The notes below the pieces were generated by a model. It had not been told where the DNA came from. It ran no database searches and saw only the letters and a list, made by a program, of their open reading frames with translations. Shown piece after piece: positions 35,864 through 44,774 of a DNA stretch of 64,000 nucleotides; position 1 is the stretch's first letter, and the number at the start of each line of letters is the position of its first letter. Source of the DNA: Martinezella tropici (lineage in GTDB: Bacteria > Pseudomonadota > Alphaproteobacteria > Rhizobiales > Rhizobiaceae). Location of the stretch: assembly GCA_000799755.1 (NCBI GenBank), contig JUHI01000016.1:62001-126000 (forward strand), read 5' to 3'. Made by a program: the position numbers and the translations under genes.

Positions 35864-36076
35864 CTAACTTTCTTCATCCGGCAGGGACTGCATGTAACGG
35901 ATGATTCCGTAAAAGACGACGAGAAGGATCAGGGCACCTGTCGCACGATGCAGATCGTGCAGGAGCGCATGGTGATGCCTGAGCAGGAGGCACGTCAGAT
36001 TGTAAAGGGTGATGGCGACCGCCGTCATGATGGGGGCGAGCACAAGCGCCATGTTTCGCTGAAAGAAATTGATCAT
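35864..36076 (-). CDS. Small two-helix membrane protein
   Basis: A 70-residue hydrophobic protein with two predicted membrane segments ('MALVLAPIMTAVAITLYNLT' and 'ATGALILLVVFYGIIRYM') separated by a His-rich loop 'LLRHHHALLHDLHR'. I use ATG 36076; a GTG directly before it is possible. GAGG lies 12 bases upstream. The composition is unlike the shadow frames around it, so I believe it is a gene, but I know no function. The His cluster could bind a metal or heme; this is speculation. It stands downstream of the GntR gene on the same strand. Confidence 0.55.
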   Translation of the reverse strand: MINFFQRNMALVLAPIMTAVAITLYNLTCLLLRHHHALLHDLHRATGALILLVVFYGIIRYMQSLPDEES

Positions 36077-36179
36077 CACGCGTACCTCGTTCGGAGGCCG
36101 TCAGAATCTACGGGGATTGGGGAGGAATTACGACGAAGGACTTGCCTGCGACGCTGGCGCGGAGCGCAGCCCGGCGGAT

Positions 36180-36884
36180 CTATTTCGTATAGAGCGCGCG
36201 CGACCGTTCCAGATGTTTGAGCATGGCCTGCTCCGCCCCATCGGCGTCGTTTTCCGCAAGACGTGCGAGGATTTCCTCGTGCTCGACCAGCGTGAACTTC
36301 TCCTTGCCGGTCCAGATCAACATATCCGTGTGATAGGCTTTCAGCCATGCCAGCATGGCTTCGCTGACGGCGGCAAAAATGGGATTTCCGGATATCTGGG
36401 CGATGCGCGTGTGGAACTGCATGTCTGCTGAAATGAATTCCTCGGCATTCCCCAAAGACGCACGCTGCCGCTCGATGATCTCCTGAAGCTCGGCGATATC
36501 GCTCCCGGTCGCACGCTGCGCAGCCTCACGCGCCATGCCGCGCTCGAAGAAAATACGCGCGCCCTTCAGCTGTTCGAGCGAATCGGACGATTGCGACAGC
36601 ATGATCTTCGCGGTCAGGTCGACTTGCCGGAAGATCGATTTCGCAGTGAGCTGAAGCACTTTTGCGCGTTCGCCATGAGAGATGTTGACCAGGCCCATAT
36701 TGGCGAGCGCCTGCATGGCCTCACGGATCGCCGGACGACCGACCCCGAAGCGCTCCATGAGCACACGCTCGGATGGCATTTCGTCGCCGGGCCTGAGCTC
36801 TCCCGATGTGATCAACCGCTCGAGCCGGTCGAAGACCTCGTCAGACAGCTTTCGACGTACAATTTGTTCGACAGGCTGACCCAT
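36180..36884 (-). CDS. GntR/FadR-subfamily (FCD) transcriptional regulator
   Basis: A 234-residue repressor-type protein. The N-terminal winged helix-turn-helix 'LRPGDEMPSERVLMERFGVG' then 'RPAIREAMQALANMGLVNIS' (30-70) is typical GntR. The C-terminal FCD ligand domain carries the metal-binding pattern with His in 'FHTRIAQISGNPIF' and 'VEHEEILARLAENDADGAE'. It is divergent from the apiose/apionate operon starting at 37070, and an 18-bp motif found three times in that region lies in the shared intergenic space. It is therefore the likely repressor of the pathway, relieved by an intermediate. Confidence 0.92.
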   Translation of the reverse strand: MGQPVEQIVRRKLSDEVFDRLERLITSGELRPGDEMPSERVLMERFGVGRPAIREAMQALANMGLVNISHGERAKVLQLTAKSIFRQVDLTAKIMLSQSSDSLEQLKGARIFFERGMAREAAQRATGSDIAELQEIIERQRASLGNAEEFISADMQFHTRIAQISGNPIFAAVSEAMLAWLKAYHTDMLIWTGKEKFTLVEHEEILARLAENDADGAEQAMLKHLERSRALYTK

Positions 36885-37001
36885 GGAATCCCGCTTTCAC
36901 AAAGCTTTTCCTTCCTTATGCATTTTTGGCCGCTGTGGCGGAAGCCCATTCGAAACGCGTTATCGGCAACCGGGCAAAAAAATCGTTGCAGAAGTTGGAA
37001 T

Positions 37002-37019
37002 ACTCATTATACCAGATTA
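37002..37019. promoter_or_regulatory. Candidate operator, site 1 (before the RLP-oiaK operon)
   Basis: ACTCATTATACCAGATTA, one of three copies of an 18-bp motif (core CTCATYATACCA) found only before genes of the apiose block. It lies 50-68 bp before the RuBisCO-like gene and about 118 bp before the GntR gene. ACCAG repeats again 3 bases further on. Confidence 0.6.
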
Positions 37020-37069
37020 CCAGTTTGCGCCACGCGAAAATCGTCGGCGAGAGGAGCATTTTGCCACTT

Positions 37070-38329
37070 ATGTCAATCACCATCACCTACCGTATCGAGA
37101 CGCCGGGCAGCATCGAGGCGATGGCCCACAAGATCGCCAGCGATCAGTCGACCGGCACCTTCGTTGCCGTGCCGGGCGAGACGGAAGAGCTCAAGGCGCG
37201 TGTCGCCGCCCGCGTGGTCGCGATCCGTCCCCTGCCCGATACCGATCGCCCGACCTGGCCGGAAGTGGCAGACGGGCATGGTACGATCCACCGCGCCGAT
37301 GTCGAAATCGCCTTCCCGCTGGATGCGATCGGCACCGATCTTTCAGCGCTCATGACGATTGCAATCGGCGGCGTCTATTCGATCAAGGGCATGACCGGCA
37401 TCCGTATCGTCGACATGAAGCTGCCGGAGGCCTTCCGCGATGCGCATCCCGGCCCGCAGTTCGGTGTTGCCGGCAGCTTGCGTCTGACCGGTGTCAGCGG
37501 CCGCCCGATCATCGGCACCATCGTCAAGCCGGCGCTCGGCTTGCGGCCGAACGAAACGGCCGCTCTCGTCGGCGAATTGATCGGCTCCGGCGTCGACTTC
37601 ATCAAGGACGACGAGAAGCTGATGAGCCCGGCCTATTCGCCGCTCAAGGAGCGCGTCGAGGCCATCATGCCGCTGATCCTCGATCACGAGCAGAAGACCG
37701 GCAAGAAGGTGATGTATGCCTTCGGCATTTCGCATGCCGATCCGGATCAGATGATGCGCAATCACGATCTGGTGCTGAACGCCGGCGGCAATTGCGCGGT
37801 CGTCAACATCAACTCCATCGGCTTCGGCGGCATGAGCTTCCTGCGCAAGCGCTCGGGCCTTGTCCTTCACGCCCATCGCAACGGCTGGGATGTACTCACC
37901 CGTCACCCCGGCGCCGGCATGGATTTTAGGGTCTACCAACAATTCTGGCGCCTGCTTGGCGTCGACCAATTCCAGATCAACGGCATCAGGGTCAAATACT
38001 GGGAGCCGGACGACAGCTTTGTCGAATCCTTCAGGGCGATCAGCACGCCGCTCTTCGATAAATCCGACTGTCCACTTCCGGTTGCCGGCTCAGGCCAATG
38101 GGGTGGTCAGGCGCCCGAAACCTACCAGCGAACCGGCCGGACTACTGATCTTCTCTATCTCTGCGGCGGCGGCATCGTCAGCCATCCCTTCGGACCTGCG
38201 GCCGGCGTTCGTGCGATCCAGCAGGCCTGGCAAGCGGCGGTTTCTGATATTCCGCTTGTCGACTATGCCAGGGACCATCCCGAGCTTGCCGCCTCGATCG
38301 CGAAATTCAGTGACGGCAAGGACGCCTGA
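37070..38329 (+). CDS. RuBisCO-like protein of 3-oxo-isoapionate 4-phosphate metabolism
   Basis: A RuBisCO-like protein (RLP) that, in D-apiose pathways, acts on 3-oxo-isoapionate 4-phosphate, either by decarboxylation (OiaC) or by transcarboxylation/hydrolysis (OiaX). From ATG 37070 it has 419 residues; a TTG at 37061 lies nearer to GAGGAG and may be the true start. The RuBisCO residues are kept: Lys153 in 'TIVKPALGL' (equivalent to K175, with K177 replaced by Ala) and carbamate Lys179, Asp181, Glu182 in 'DFIKDDEKL'. The loop-6 region reads 'VAGSGQWGGQAP', unlike true RuBisCO. It is followed six bases on by the oiaK gene. I cannot tell OiaC from OiaX by eye. Confidence 0.88.
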   Translation: MSITITYRIETPGSIEAMAHKIASDQSTGTFVAVPGETEELKARVAARVVAIRPLPDTDRPTWPEVADGHGTIHRADVEIAFPLDAIGTDLSALMTIAIGGVYSIKGMTGIRIVDMKLPEAFRDAHPGPQFGVAGSLRLTGVSGRPIIGTIVKPALGLRPNETAALVGELIGSGVDFIKDDEKLMSPAYSPLKERVEAIMPLILDHEQKTGKKVMYAFGISHADPDQMMRNHDLVLNAGGNCAVVNINSIGFGGMSFLRKRSGLVLHAHRNGWDVLTRHPGAGMDFRVYQQFWRLLGVDQFQINGIRVKYWEPDDSFVESFRAISTPLFDKSDCPLPVAGSGQWGGQAPETYQRTGRTTDLLYLCGGGIVSHPFGPAAGVRAIQQAWQAAVSDIPLVDYARDHPELAASIAKFSDGKDA

Positions 38330-38334
38330 CAGCG

Positions 38335-39669
38335 ATGTCCAATCTTCTTCTCAGCTATTACGGCGACGATTTCACCGGCTCGACCGACGTCATGGAAGCG
38401 CTTGCCGCAAACGGCGTGCCGACGGCTCTCTTTCTCGGCGTTCCGAGTGCGGCCACGCTGGAGCGGTTCAAGGATTGCCGCGCAATCGGCATCGCCGGCA
38501 CCAGCCGCAGCGAAACGCCGCAATGGATGGACGAGCATCTGACGCCTGTATTCAAGTGGCTCGGCAGCCTCGAAGCGGCCATATGCCACTACAAGGTCTG
38601 CTCGACCTTCGATTCCAGCCCGAAGGTCGGAAGCATCGGCAAGGCGATCGAAATCGGCAAGGCGGTGTTTCGGCAATCCGTCGTGCCCGTCGTGGTCGGG
38701 GCACCGCAGCTGAAGCGTTACACCGCATTCGGCCAGCTCTTTGCGGCCTATCAGGGACAGGTGTTCCGCATCGATCGTCATCCGGTCATGAGCCGGCATC
38801 CCGTCACGCCGATGGATGAAGCCGATCTGGCCGTGCATTTGAGCAAGCAGACCGCCCTCCCCATAAGCCTGGCCGACATCGTGACGATCCGAACTGCCGA
38901 TGCTGACCAGCGGATCGATGCGTTGGCCCAAGAGGATGACGGCATCCTGCTGCTTGACGTCGACAGTCCAGAAACGCAGGCCGCCGTGGGCCGCCAGCTC
39001 TGGCGCCTTGTGAGCGATCACAACGCCTTCGTCGCAGGCTCCTCCGGCGTCGAATATGCCCTTATCAATGCCTGGCGGAGCGAGGGCCTGATCGGTGAGA
39101 AGCCAGATTTCGCCTCTCCGGGCAATGCCGATCGCCTGGCGGTCGTTTCAGGCAGCGTATCGCCGACGACCGAGCGACAAATCCGCCACGCCACGGCCGA
39201 AGGTTTTGAAGGTATCGATCTCGACCCTTTGGCGCTTATCGGCGAGAACGCCGCGCAGGCGCTTGACGCCGCAATTGCCGCAGGCATGGCTAGCCTGAAG
39301 GCCGGGCGCAGCGTCATTCTTCATACGGCACTCGGCCCATCAGCCGATCGTGGCGGCGACATCGACCGTATTCCCGGCGCTCGCCATCGCCTCGGGCATG
39401 CCCTTGGCACGATCCTGCGACGATTGATCGAGGAAGAGAACCTCACACGCGCCGTCATTGCCGGCGGCGATACATCAAGTCATGCGCTGAAGGAGCTTCG
39501 CGTGGAGGCGCTGACGACGCTACTGCCATTGCCGCAGACGCCGGGCTCGCCGCTTTGCACGGCCCACGGCAGCCACACGCCCACCAACGGCCTGCAGATC
39601 GCGCTGAAGGGCGGACAGGTCGGAACCGACGACTACTTCGCGCAGATCCGCGACGGCAGGGCCTCCTAG
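38335..39669 (+). CDS. oiaK: Four-carbon acid sugar kinase family (DUF1537), likely 3-oxo-isoapionate kinase
   Basis: ATP-dependent acid-sugar kinase of 444 residues. The N-terminal half has the family start 'YYGDDFTGSTDVMEALAANG' and 'GTSRSETPQWM', with the substrate loop 'YKVCSTFDSSPKVGSIGKAI'; the C-terminal half has the nucleotide-binding 'VIAGGDTSSHALKELRVEAL' and 'GSHTPTNGLQIALKGGQVG'. Next to an RLP, ApnO, ApnL and ApsD it is most likely OiaK, which makes 3-oxo-isoapionate 4-phosphate, the substrate of the RLP encoded directly upstream. Same transcript as the RLP. Confidence 0.88.
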   Translation: MSNLLLSYYGDDFTGSTDVMEALAANGVPTALFLGVPSAATLERFKDCRAIGIAGTSRSETPQWMDEHLTPVFKWLGSLEAAICHYKVCSTFDSSPKVGSIGKAIEIGKAVFRQSVVPVVVGAPQLKRYTAFGQLFAAYQGQVFRIDRHPVMSRHPVTPMDEADLAVHLSKQTALPISLADIVTIRTADADQRIDALAQEDDGILLLDVDSPETQAAVGRQLWRLVSDHNAFVAGSSGVEYALINAWRSEGLIGEKPDFASPGNADRLAVVSGSVSPTTERQIRHATAEGFEGIDLDPLALIGENAAQALDAAIAAGMASLKAGRSVILHTALGPSADRGGDIDRIPGARHRLGHALGTILRRLIEEENLTRAVIAGGDTSSHALKELRVEALTTLLPLPQTPGSPLCTAHGSHTPTNGLQIALKGGQVGTDDYFAQIRDGRAS

Positions 39670-39706
39670 CCTCATATTCGCCCGCGAGACATTGGCATAC
39701 TCATTG

Positions 39707-39724
39707 ACTCATCATACCACTTGA
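39707..39724. promoter_or_regulatory. Candidate operator, site 2 (before apnO)
   Basis: ACTCATCATACCACTTGA, matching sites 1 and 3. ATACCAC is repeated 12 bases later, and ACTCAT also occurs 8 bases earlier, so the site is internally repetitive. It ends 34 bp before the apnO start. Confidence 0.6.
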
Positions 39725-39758
39725 GATACCACAATCCGAAAGTGAACGAGGTACTAAT

Positions 39759-40586
39759 ATGACTGCAATTGCTCTTTTCGGCGCCGGCGGCAAAATGGGC
39801 TACCGGCTCGCCAAAAACCTGAAAGGCTCGCGCTTCGATGTGCGCCACGTCGAGGTCGGTGATGCCGGCAAGGCGCGCCTGAAGAACGACCTTGGCATCG
39901 ATTGCGTGCCGGCAGAGGCCGGGCTCGACGGCGCCGATGTCGTCATTCTTGCTGTTCCGGATACGGCGATCGGCAAAGTCGCCGCCGGCATTGTCGACAA
40001 ACTGAAGCCCGGCACCATGGTCGTCGCTCTCGACGCCGCCGCCCCCTTCGCCGGCCATCTGCCGCAGCGCGAAGACCTCACCTATTTCGTCACCCATCCC
40101 TGCCATCCGCCGATCTTCAACGACGAGACCGACATGCAGGCGAAGAAGGACCATTTCGGCGGTCTGTTTGCCAAGCAGCATATTGTCTCGGCACTGATGC
40201 AGGGTCCGGAAAGTGCCTATGCGCTCGGCGAAGAAATCGCCAAGGTCATCTGGGCGCCCGTCATGCGCTCGCACCGCGTTACGGTCGAGCAGATGGCGAT
40301 GCTTGAGCCGGGTCTTTCCGAGACGGTTTGCGCCTCTCTTCTGGTCATCATGCGCCAGGCCATGGATGAATGCGTTGCCCGTGGCGTTCCCGCCGAGGCC
40401 GCCCGTGACTTCCTGCTCGGCCACATGAACGTGCTCGGTGCCGTCATTTTCAAGGAAGTCGACGGCGTGTTTTCCGATGCCTGCAACAAGGCAATCGAAT
40501 TCGGCATCCCTGCCCTGATGCGCGACGATTGGAAGAAAGTGTTCGAGCCGCAGGAAATTGCAGAGAGCATCCGCCGCATCACCTGA
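39759..40586 (+). CDS. apnO: D-apionate oxidoisomerase (6-phosphogluconate dehydrogenase-like fold)
   Basis: NAD-dependent enzyme that converts D-apionate to 3-oxo-isoapionate. It has 275 residues with an N-terminal Rossmann fold 'IALFGAGGKMGYRLAKNLKG' and 'VVILAVPDTAIGKVA', the conserved central 'VTHPCHPPIFNDETD', and an all-helical C-terminal domain. This matches the ApnO family defined in D-apiose pathway work; the neighbours (ApsD, ApnL, OiaK, RLP) agree. GAGG precedes ATG 39759. It has its own operator motif upstream and a hairpin downstream, so it can be a separate transcript. Confidence 0.88.
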   Translation: MTAIALFGAGGKMGYRLAKNLKGSRFDVRHVEVGDAGKARLKNDLGIDCVPAEAGLDGADVVILAVPDTAIGKVAAGIVDKLKPGTMVVALDAAAPFAGHLPQREDLTYFVTHPCHPPIFNDETDMQAKKDHFGGLFAKQHIVSALMQGPESAYALGEEIAKVIWAPVMRSHRVTVEQMAMLEPGLSETVCASLLVIMRQAMDECVARGVPAEAARDFLLGHMNVLGAVIFKEVDGVFSDACNKAIEFGIPALMRDDWKKVFEPQEIAESIRRIT

Positions 40587-40595
40587 TCCAAGTTC

Positions 40596-40618
40596 GGGGA
40601 GGGTGTCACCCTCCCCTT
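40596..40618 (+). terminator. Terminator-like hairpin after apnO
   Basis: Perfect 8-bp stem GGGGAGGG / CCCTCCCC with loop TGTCA, followed by TT, 10 bp after the apnO stop. The short T-run makes it weak. Confidence 0.6.
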
Positions 40619-40664
40619 GCTGCCCTGCGGGGAATGGGGCCTATCCCACCACCGGGAGGAAATC

Positions 40665-40772
40665 ATGGCCGTAACGAGCGAATTGATATCACTGCCTTTG
40701 GTATGCCCGCCGCGATATGCCATTGGCGTTCGCAGCAAATCCGGCTGCCATTACGGCCGCTCGCGCAGATGA
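40665..40772 (+). CDS. Possible 35-residue leader ORF upstream of apsD
   Basis: ATG 40665 is preceded by a strong site (GGGAGGAAATC) and opens 35 codons (start 'MAVTSELISLPLVCPPRYAI', end 'GRSRR') that stop 15 bp before apsD. The peptide matches no family I know. A ribosome site this good in an intergenic gap suggests translation, perhaps as a leader that couples to apsD, but the sequence may be a mere relic. Confidence 0.35.
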   Translation: MAVTSELISLPLVCPPRYAIGVRSKSGCHYGRSRR

Positions 40773-40787
40773 CAAAGGTAGGCTGAG

Positions 40788-41822
40788 ATGACGGAACTCA
40801 AAGGCGCATTGATCGGCTGCGGCTTCTTTGCCATCAATCAGATGCACGCATGGCGGGACGTAGACGGTGCGCGAATCGTCGCGATCTGCGACCGCGACCC
40901 CGAGCGACTGAAACTCGTCGGCGATCAGTTCGGCATCGAGCGCCGCTATACGGATGCCGCCGCGATGTTTGCCGATGGTGGCTTCGACTTCGTCGATATT
41001 GCAACGACAGTCGCGAGCCATCGCGCGCTCGTGGAGATGGCCGCCGCGCAGAAAATCCCGGCGATCTGCCAGAAGCCGTTCGCCAAAACACTGAGCGATG
41101 CCAAGGCCATGGTCGCAGCCTGCGCCAAGGCAGGCGTACCCCTCATGGTGCATGAAAACTTCCGCTGGCAGACACCCATCCAGGCCGTCAAGGCCGTCCT
41201 CGAATCCGGCGCGATCGGAGAACCCTTCTGGGGGCGCTTCTCCTTTCGTTCCGGTTTCGACGTTTTCTCCGGCCAGCCTTACCTTGCGGAGGGAGAGCGC
41301 TTCATCATCGAGGATCTCGGCATCCACACGCTCGACATCGCCCGCTTCGTCCTCGGCGACGTCACCTCGCTGACGGCTCGCGCCAAGCGGGTCAACCCGA
41401 GGATCAAAGGCGAGGATGTCGCCACTATGCTGCTCGATCATGAGAATGGCGCAACGTCGATTGTCGACGTCAGCTATGCCTCAAGGCTTTCCAACGAGCC
41501 CTTCCCCGAGACGCTGATCGAACTCGACGGTACGAAGGGTTCGATCCGGTTGTCGCAGGGCTATCGTCTTGAGGTCAGCGGCCCCGATGGCGTCAGCGTA
41601 TCCGATGCTTCGCCGCAGCTACTGTCCTGGGCTTCGCGTCCCTGGCACAATATTCAAGAGAGCGTCCTGGCGATCCAGCAACACTGGACCGACCGTCTTG
41701 TCCATGGCGGTGAGACATCCACATCAGGCGCTGACAATCTCAAGACCTTCGCCCTTGTCGAGGCGGCCTATGAAAGTGCCGCAACCAGGCGGTCGATCGA
41801 TATCGGAGCGATGTTGCGATGA
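40788..41822 (+). CDS. apsD: D-apiose dehydrogenase (Gfo/Idh/MocA family)
   Basis: Oxidises D-apiose to D-apionolactone with NAD. It has 344 residues with the N-terminal Rossmann motif 'LIGCGFFAINQMHAW', the family proline-lysine signature as 'ICQKPFAKTLSDAKAMV', and the C-terminal substrate region 'FIIEDLGIHTLDIARF'. The sequence and its neighbours fit ApsD of the D-apiose oxidative pathway. The stop overlaps the next gene by four bases (ATGA), so ApsD and the lactonase are made together. Confidence 0.88.
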   Translation: MTELKGALIGCGFFAINQMHAWRDVDGARIVAICDRDPERLKLVGDQFGIERRYTDAAAMFADGGFDFVDIATTVASHRALVEMAAAQKIPAICQKPFAKTLSDAKAMVAACAKAGVPLMVHENFRWQTPIQAVKAVLESGAIGEPFWGRFSFRSGFDVFSGQPYLAEGERFIIEDLGIHTLDIARFVLGDVTSLTARAKRVNPRIKGEDVATMLLDHENGATSIVDVSYASRLSNEPFPETLIELDGTKGSIRLSQGYRLEVSGPDGVSVSDASPQLLSWASRPWHNIQESVLAIQQHWTDRLVHGGETSTSGADNLKTFALVEAAYESAATRRSIDIGAMLR

Positions 41823-43699
41823 CGGCCGACAGCGATCCGTTTCAGCTCTACGGCACGCGCGAGACCGAAACGCCACCGGTACGACTGAGCGCGGGCAAGC
41901 TCACTACCGATTTCAAAGACGGCAACCTGCGCTCAATTAGATATGGCGCCGCCGAAGTCCTGCGGGCGGTTTCCTATCTGGTTCGGGATCGCGACTGGGG
42001 CACATATGCGCCAACAATCCGGGATCTGCGGATCGATCAGCGGGAGGATGGCTTCTCGGTCCGTTATGTTGCCCATTGCACCGGGCCACAGGATACCGCG
42101 CTTGCGATCGATGTTCAGATTACCGCCGAGGCCGGCGAAGCGCTGATTTTCTCGGCAGAGGCTCTATCGGCTACCGGCTTCGAAACCAACCGCTGTGGCT
42201 TCTGCATCCTGCATCCAATCATCGGTGTTGCCGGTATGCCGACCTCGATCGAGCATGTCGACGGCAACCGCATCGACACGCATTTCCCCGACCTTATCGA
42301 ACCCTGGCAGCCCTTCAAGGACATGCGGGCGATCACGCATAGCGTCACCCCGTACGTTACGGCCGAGTGCCGCATGGAAGGCGACACCTTCGAAATGGAG
42401 GACCAGCGCAACTGGTCGGATGCTTCCTACAAGACCTATGTTCGCCCGCTTGCCCTGCCCTGGCCCTACCGCATTCCCGCCGGCGAACCCATACGTCAAA
42501 GGATCATCCTTTCCGTGGGAGATATGCAGCATTCGGTAGCCGCCTCAGCAACTATCGCTGCTCAGCGTTCGATCACGCTTAGCCCGGGAGAGAAGTCCGG
42601 CACAATGCCCGCAATCGGGCTCGTCATTACGCCCGAAGAAGCAGAGGCGACGCTTGCCGCCCATAGCCGGCTCGCCGAGATCGCACCGCAGGAATTGCTC
42701 TTTCATTTCGATCCCGATGCAGCTCATGGTGCCGATGCCTTCAACTCCTTTGCGGCAATCTCGGCTGTTCATGCCGGGCGATCGACCCTGGAAATCGTAT
42801 TACCATGCCGCGTTTCACCGCTTGCGGAAGTGCAGCATATCGCAACCTTGATGCGAGGCGCCTGCTTCAAACCTGACGCCATCATCATATCGCCTGCGGT
42901 TGACCGGCAATCGACGCCACCGGGCAGCAAATGGCCCGAATGCCCGCCTCTCGAAGAAATCTATGCGGCTGCGCACACCGCCTTTCCCGGCATCCGTATC
43001 GGCGGCGGCATGTTAAGCTATTTCACCGAGCTCAATCGCAAACGGGTTCCTGCCGATACGCTCGGCTTCATCACTCACTGCACCAACCCGATCGTCCATG
43101 CCGCAGACGATCTCAGCGTCATGCAGACACTGGAGGCGCTCCCGTTCATCACGCGGTCGGTGCGTGCCATCTACGGCAACAAGCCTTGCCGTATCGGTCC
43201 TTCGACCATACCGATGCGGCAGAACCCCTATGGCAGCCGGACGATGGACAATCCACACGGCAAACGCATCGCCATGGCCAATAGCGATCCGCGGCACAAT
43301 GGCCGCTTCGGTGCAGCCTTTGCGCTTGGCTATGCCGCAAGCGTCCTCGATGCCGGATTGGAATGTCTAACGCTTTCGGCGCTGACCGGATCGTTCGGAT
43401 TGATCGCAGGTGACGATGAGCCGTCTGCTCCTGGAACGCCTCGGCCGCTTTTAGATACGGTCTCCACCCTGTCTCGCCACGCCGGCAATCGGTGGCAGGA
43501 ATGCCTATCGTCCGATTCGACAACCGTTCTTGCCTTCATCACGACCCAGCCTGGGCGATCCAGACAGCTTCATATGGTCAACATCACACCTGCCTCGCAA
43601 CAGATCGAGTTGGAGAAACTCCGCCTGCTGGAACAGCCCGAAAATGCGAGATTGACGCTCGACGCTTATGCAACGGTTTCCCTCGCTTTGATGGATTGA
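41819..43699 (+). CDS. apnL: D-apionate lactonase
   Basis: Opens D-apionolactone to D-apionate. It is a large protein of 626 residues with no close relation to common SMP30 lactonases: an N-terminal beta-rich half ('KLTTDFKDGNLRSIRYGAAE', 'FCILHPIIGVAGMP') and a C-terminal barrel-like half with 'RIGGGMLSYFTELNRKRVPA' and 'TLGFITHCTNPIVHAADDLS'. These fit the ApnL family, which is found beside apsD and apnO. The ATG overlaps the apsD stop. Active-site residues cannot be named from this view. Confidence 0.85.
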   Translation: MTADSDPFQLYGTRETETPPVRLSAGKLTTDFKDGNLRSIRYGAAEVLRAVSYLVRDRDWGTYAPTIRDLRIDQREDGFSVRYVAHCTGPQDTALAIDVQITAEAGEALIFSAEALSATGFETNRCGFCILHPIIGVAGMPTSIEHVDGNRIDTHFPDLIEPWQPFKDMRAITHSVTPYVTAECRMEGDTFEMEDQRNWSDASYKTYVRPLALPWPYRIPAGEPIRQRIILSVGDMQHSVAASATIAAQRSITLSPGEKSGTMPAIGLVITPEEAEATLAAHSRLAEIAPQELLFHFDPDAAHGADAFNSFAAISAVHAGRSTLEIVLPCRVSPLAEVQHIATLMRGACFKPDAIIISPAVDRQSTPPGSKWPECPPLEEIYAAAHTAFPGIRIGGGMLSYFTELNRKRVPADTLGFITHCTNPIVHAADDLSVMQTLEALPFITRSVRAIYGNKPCRIGPSTIPMRQNPYGSRTMDNPHGKRIAMANSDPRHNGRFGAAFALGYAASVLDAGLECLTLSALTGSFGLIAGDDEPSAPGTPRPLLDTVSTLSRHAGNRWQECLSSDSTTVLAFITTQPGRSRQLHMVNITPASQQIELEKLRLLEQPENARLTLDAYATVSLALMD

Positions 43700-43757
43700 C
43701 CTTCGATCGCAGACGCGCATGTTACTCCCAACAATCGGAATGATTTGGGAGAATTGC

Positions 43758-44774
43758 GTGAAGACGAAGAAGCTGATCAACGAAGGCGCGGCCGCGGTGG
43801 ATGAAATGCTGGCGGGCATCCTGGCCGCGCATCCGCGCCACCTGCGCGCCGTTGAAGGATCACCCCGCTCCATCGTGGCAAATCGTGGCGCACGAGCCGG
43901 CAAGGTCGGCCTGGTCATCGGCGGCGGTTCAGGGCACGAGCCGACATTTCTCGGTTTTGTCGGCAAGGGGCTGGCCGATGCCGCAGCCATCGGCAATGTC
44001 TTTGCCTCGCCGCCGCCAGACCCGATCATCGAATGCGCCAAGGCCGCCAATGGCGGCGCCGGCGTGCTGTTCATGTATGGCAACTATGCGGGCGACGTCA
44101 TGAATTTCGACATGGCGGCCGAAATGCTTGCCATGGACGATATCGAGGTGCGGACCGTGCTTACGACCGACGACATCGCCTCCGCGCCGATCGATCAGAA
44201 GGAACGGCGGCGCGGCGTCGCCGGTAATGTCTTCATCTTCAAGGCCGCCGGTGCAGCCTGCGACCTGATGTATCGTTTCGACGATGTCGAACGGGTGGCA
44301 CGCTGGGCGAACGAACGCACTTATACAATGGGTGTCGCGCTCTCGCCCTGCTCGCTGCCGCAAACACGCAAGCCGAATTTCGAGATCGGCGCCGACGAGA
44401 TGGAGATCGGCATGGGTATTCATGGCGAGCCCGGCGTCGCCCGCGGGCCGATGCGATCGGCTGATGAGGTGACGAACGAGCTCGCCGGCAAGATCCTCGA
44501 GGAGATGAAGCCTGCGCGTGGCGACCGGGTTGCCGTGCTTGTCAACTCCCTGGGCTCGACGCCGCTGATGGAGCTCTACATCATGATGCGCAAGCTCAAG
44601 GCAATGCTCGACGATGCCGGCATCATCATTCATCTCTCGCTCGTCGGCAATTTCTGCACGTCGCTGGAAATGGCCGGCGCGTCGATCACGCTCATGCATC
44701 TGGACGACGAATTGCAGCGACTGATCGATCATCCCTGCGATTGCGCCATGTTCCGCTCCGGCGAGGCATTGTGA
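43758..44774 (+). CDS. dhaK: Dihydroxyacetone kinase-type subunit DhaK
   Basis: Substrate-binding subunit of a two-part triose/tetrulose kinase. It has 338 residues from GTG 43758, which follows GGGAG by six bases and gives the usual start 'MKTKKLINEGAAAVDEML'; earlier ATGs at 43719 and 43740 lie in poor context. Motifs are 'GLVIGGGSGHEPTFLGFVG' (the covalent His is expected further on), 'GVLFMYGNYAGDVMNFDMAA' and 'EMEIGMGIHGEPGVARG' with the substrate-linking His. The likely substrate in this operon is L-erythrulose or dihydroxyacetone. Its stop overlaps dhaL (TGATG). Confidence 0.9.
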   Translation: MKTKKLINEGAAAVDEMLAGILAAHPRHLRAVEGSPRSIVANRGARAGKVGLVIGGGSGHEPTFLGFVGKGLADAAAIGNVFASPPPDPIIECAKAANGGAGVLFMYGNYAGDVMNFDMAAEMLAMDDIEVRTVLTTDDIASAPIDQKERRRGVAGNVFIFKAAGAACDLMYRFDDVERVARWANERTYTMGVALSPCSLPQTRKPNFEIGADEMEIGMGIHGEPGVARGPMRSADEVTNELAGKILEEMKPARGDRVAVLVNSLGSTPLMELYIMMRKLKAMLDDAGIIIHLSLVGNFCTSLEMAGASITLMHLDDELQRLIDHPCDCAMFRSGEAL

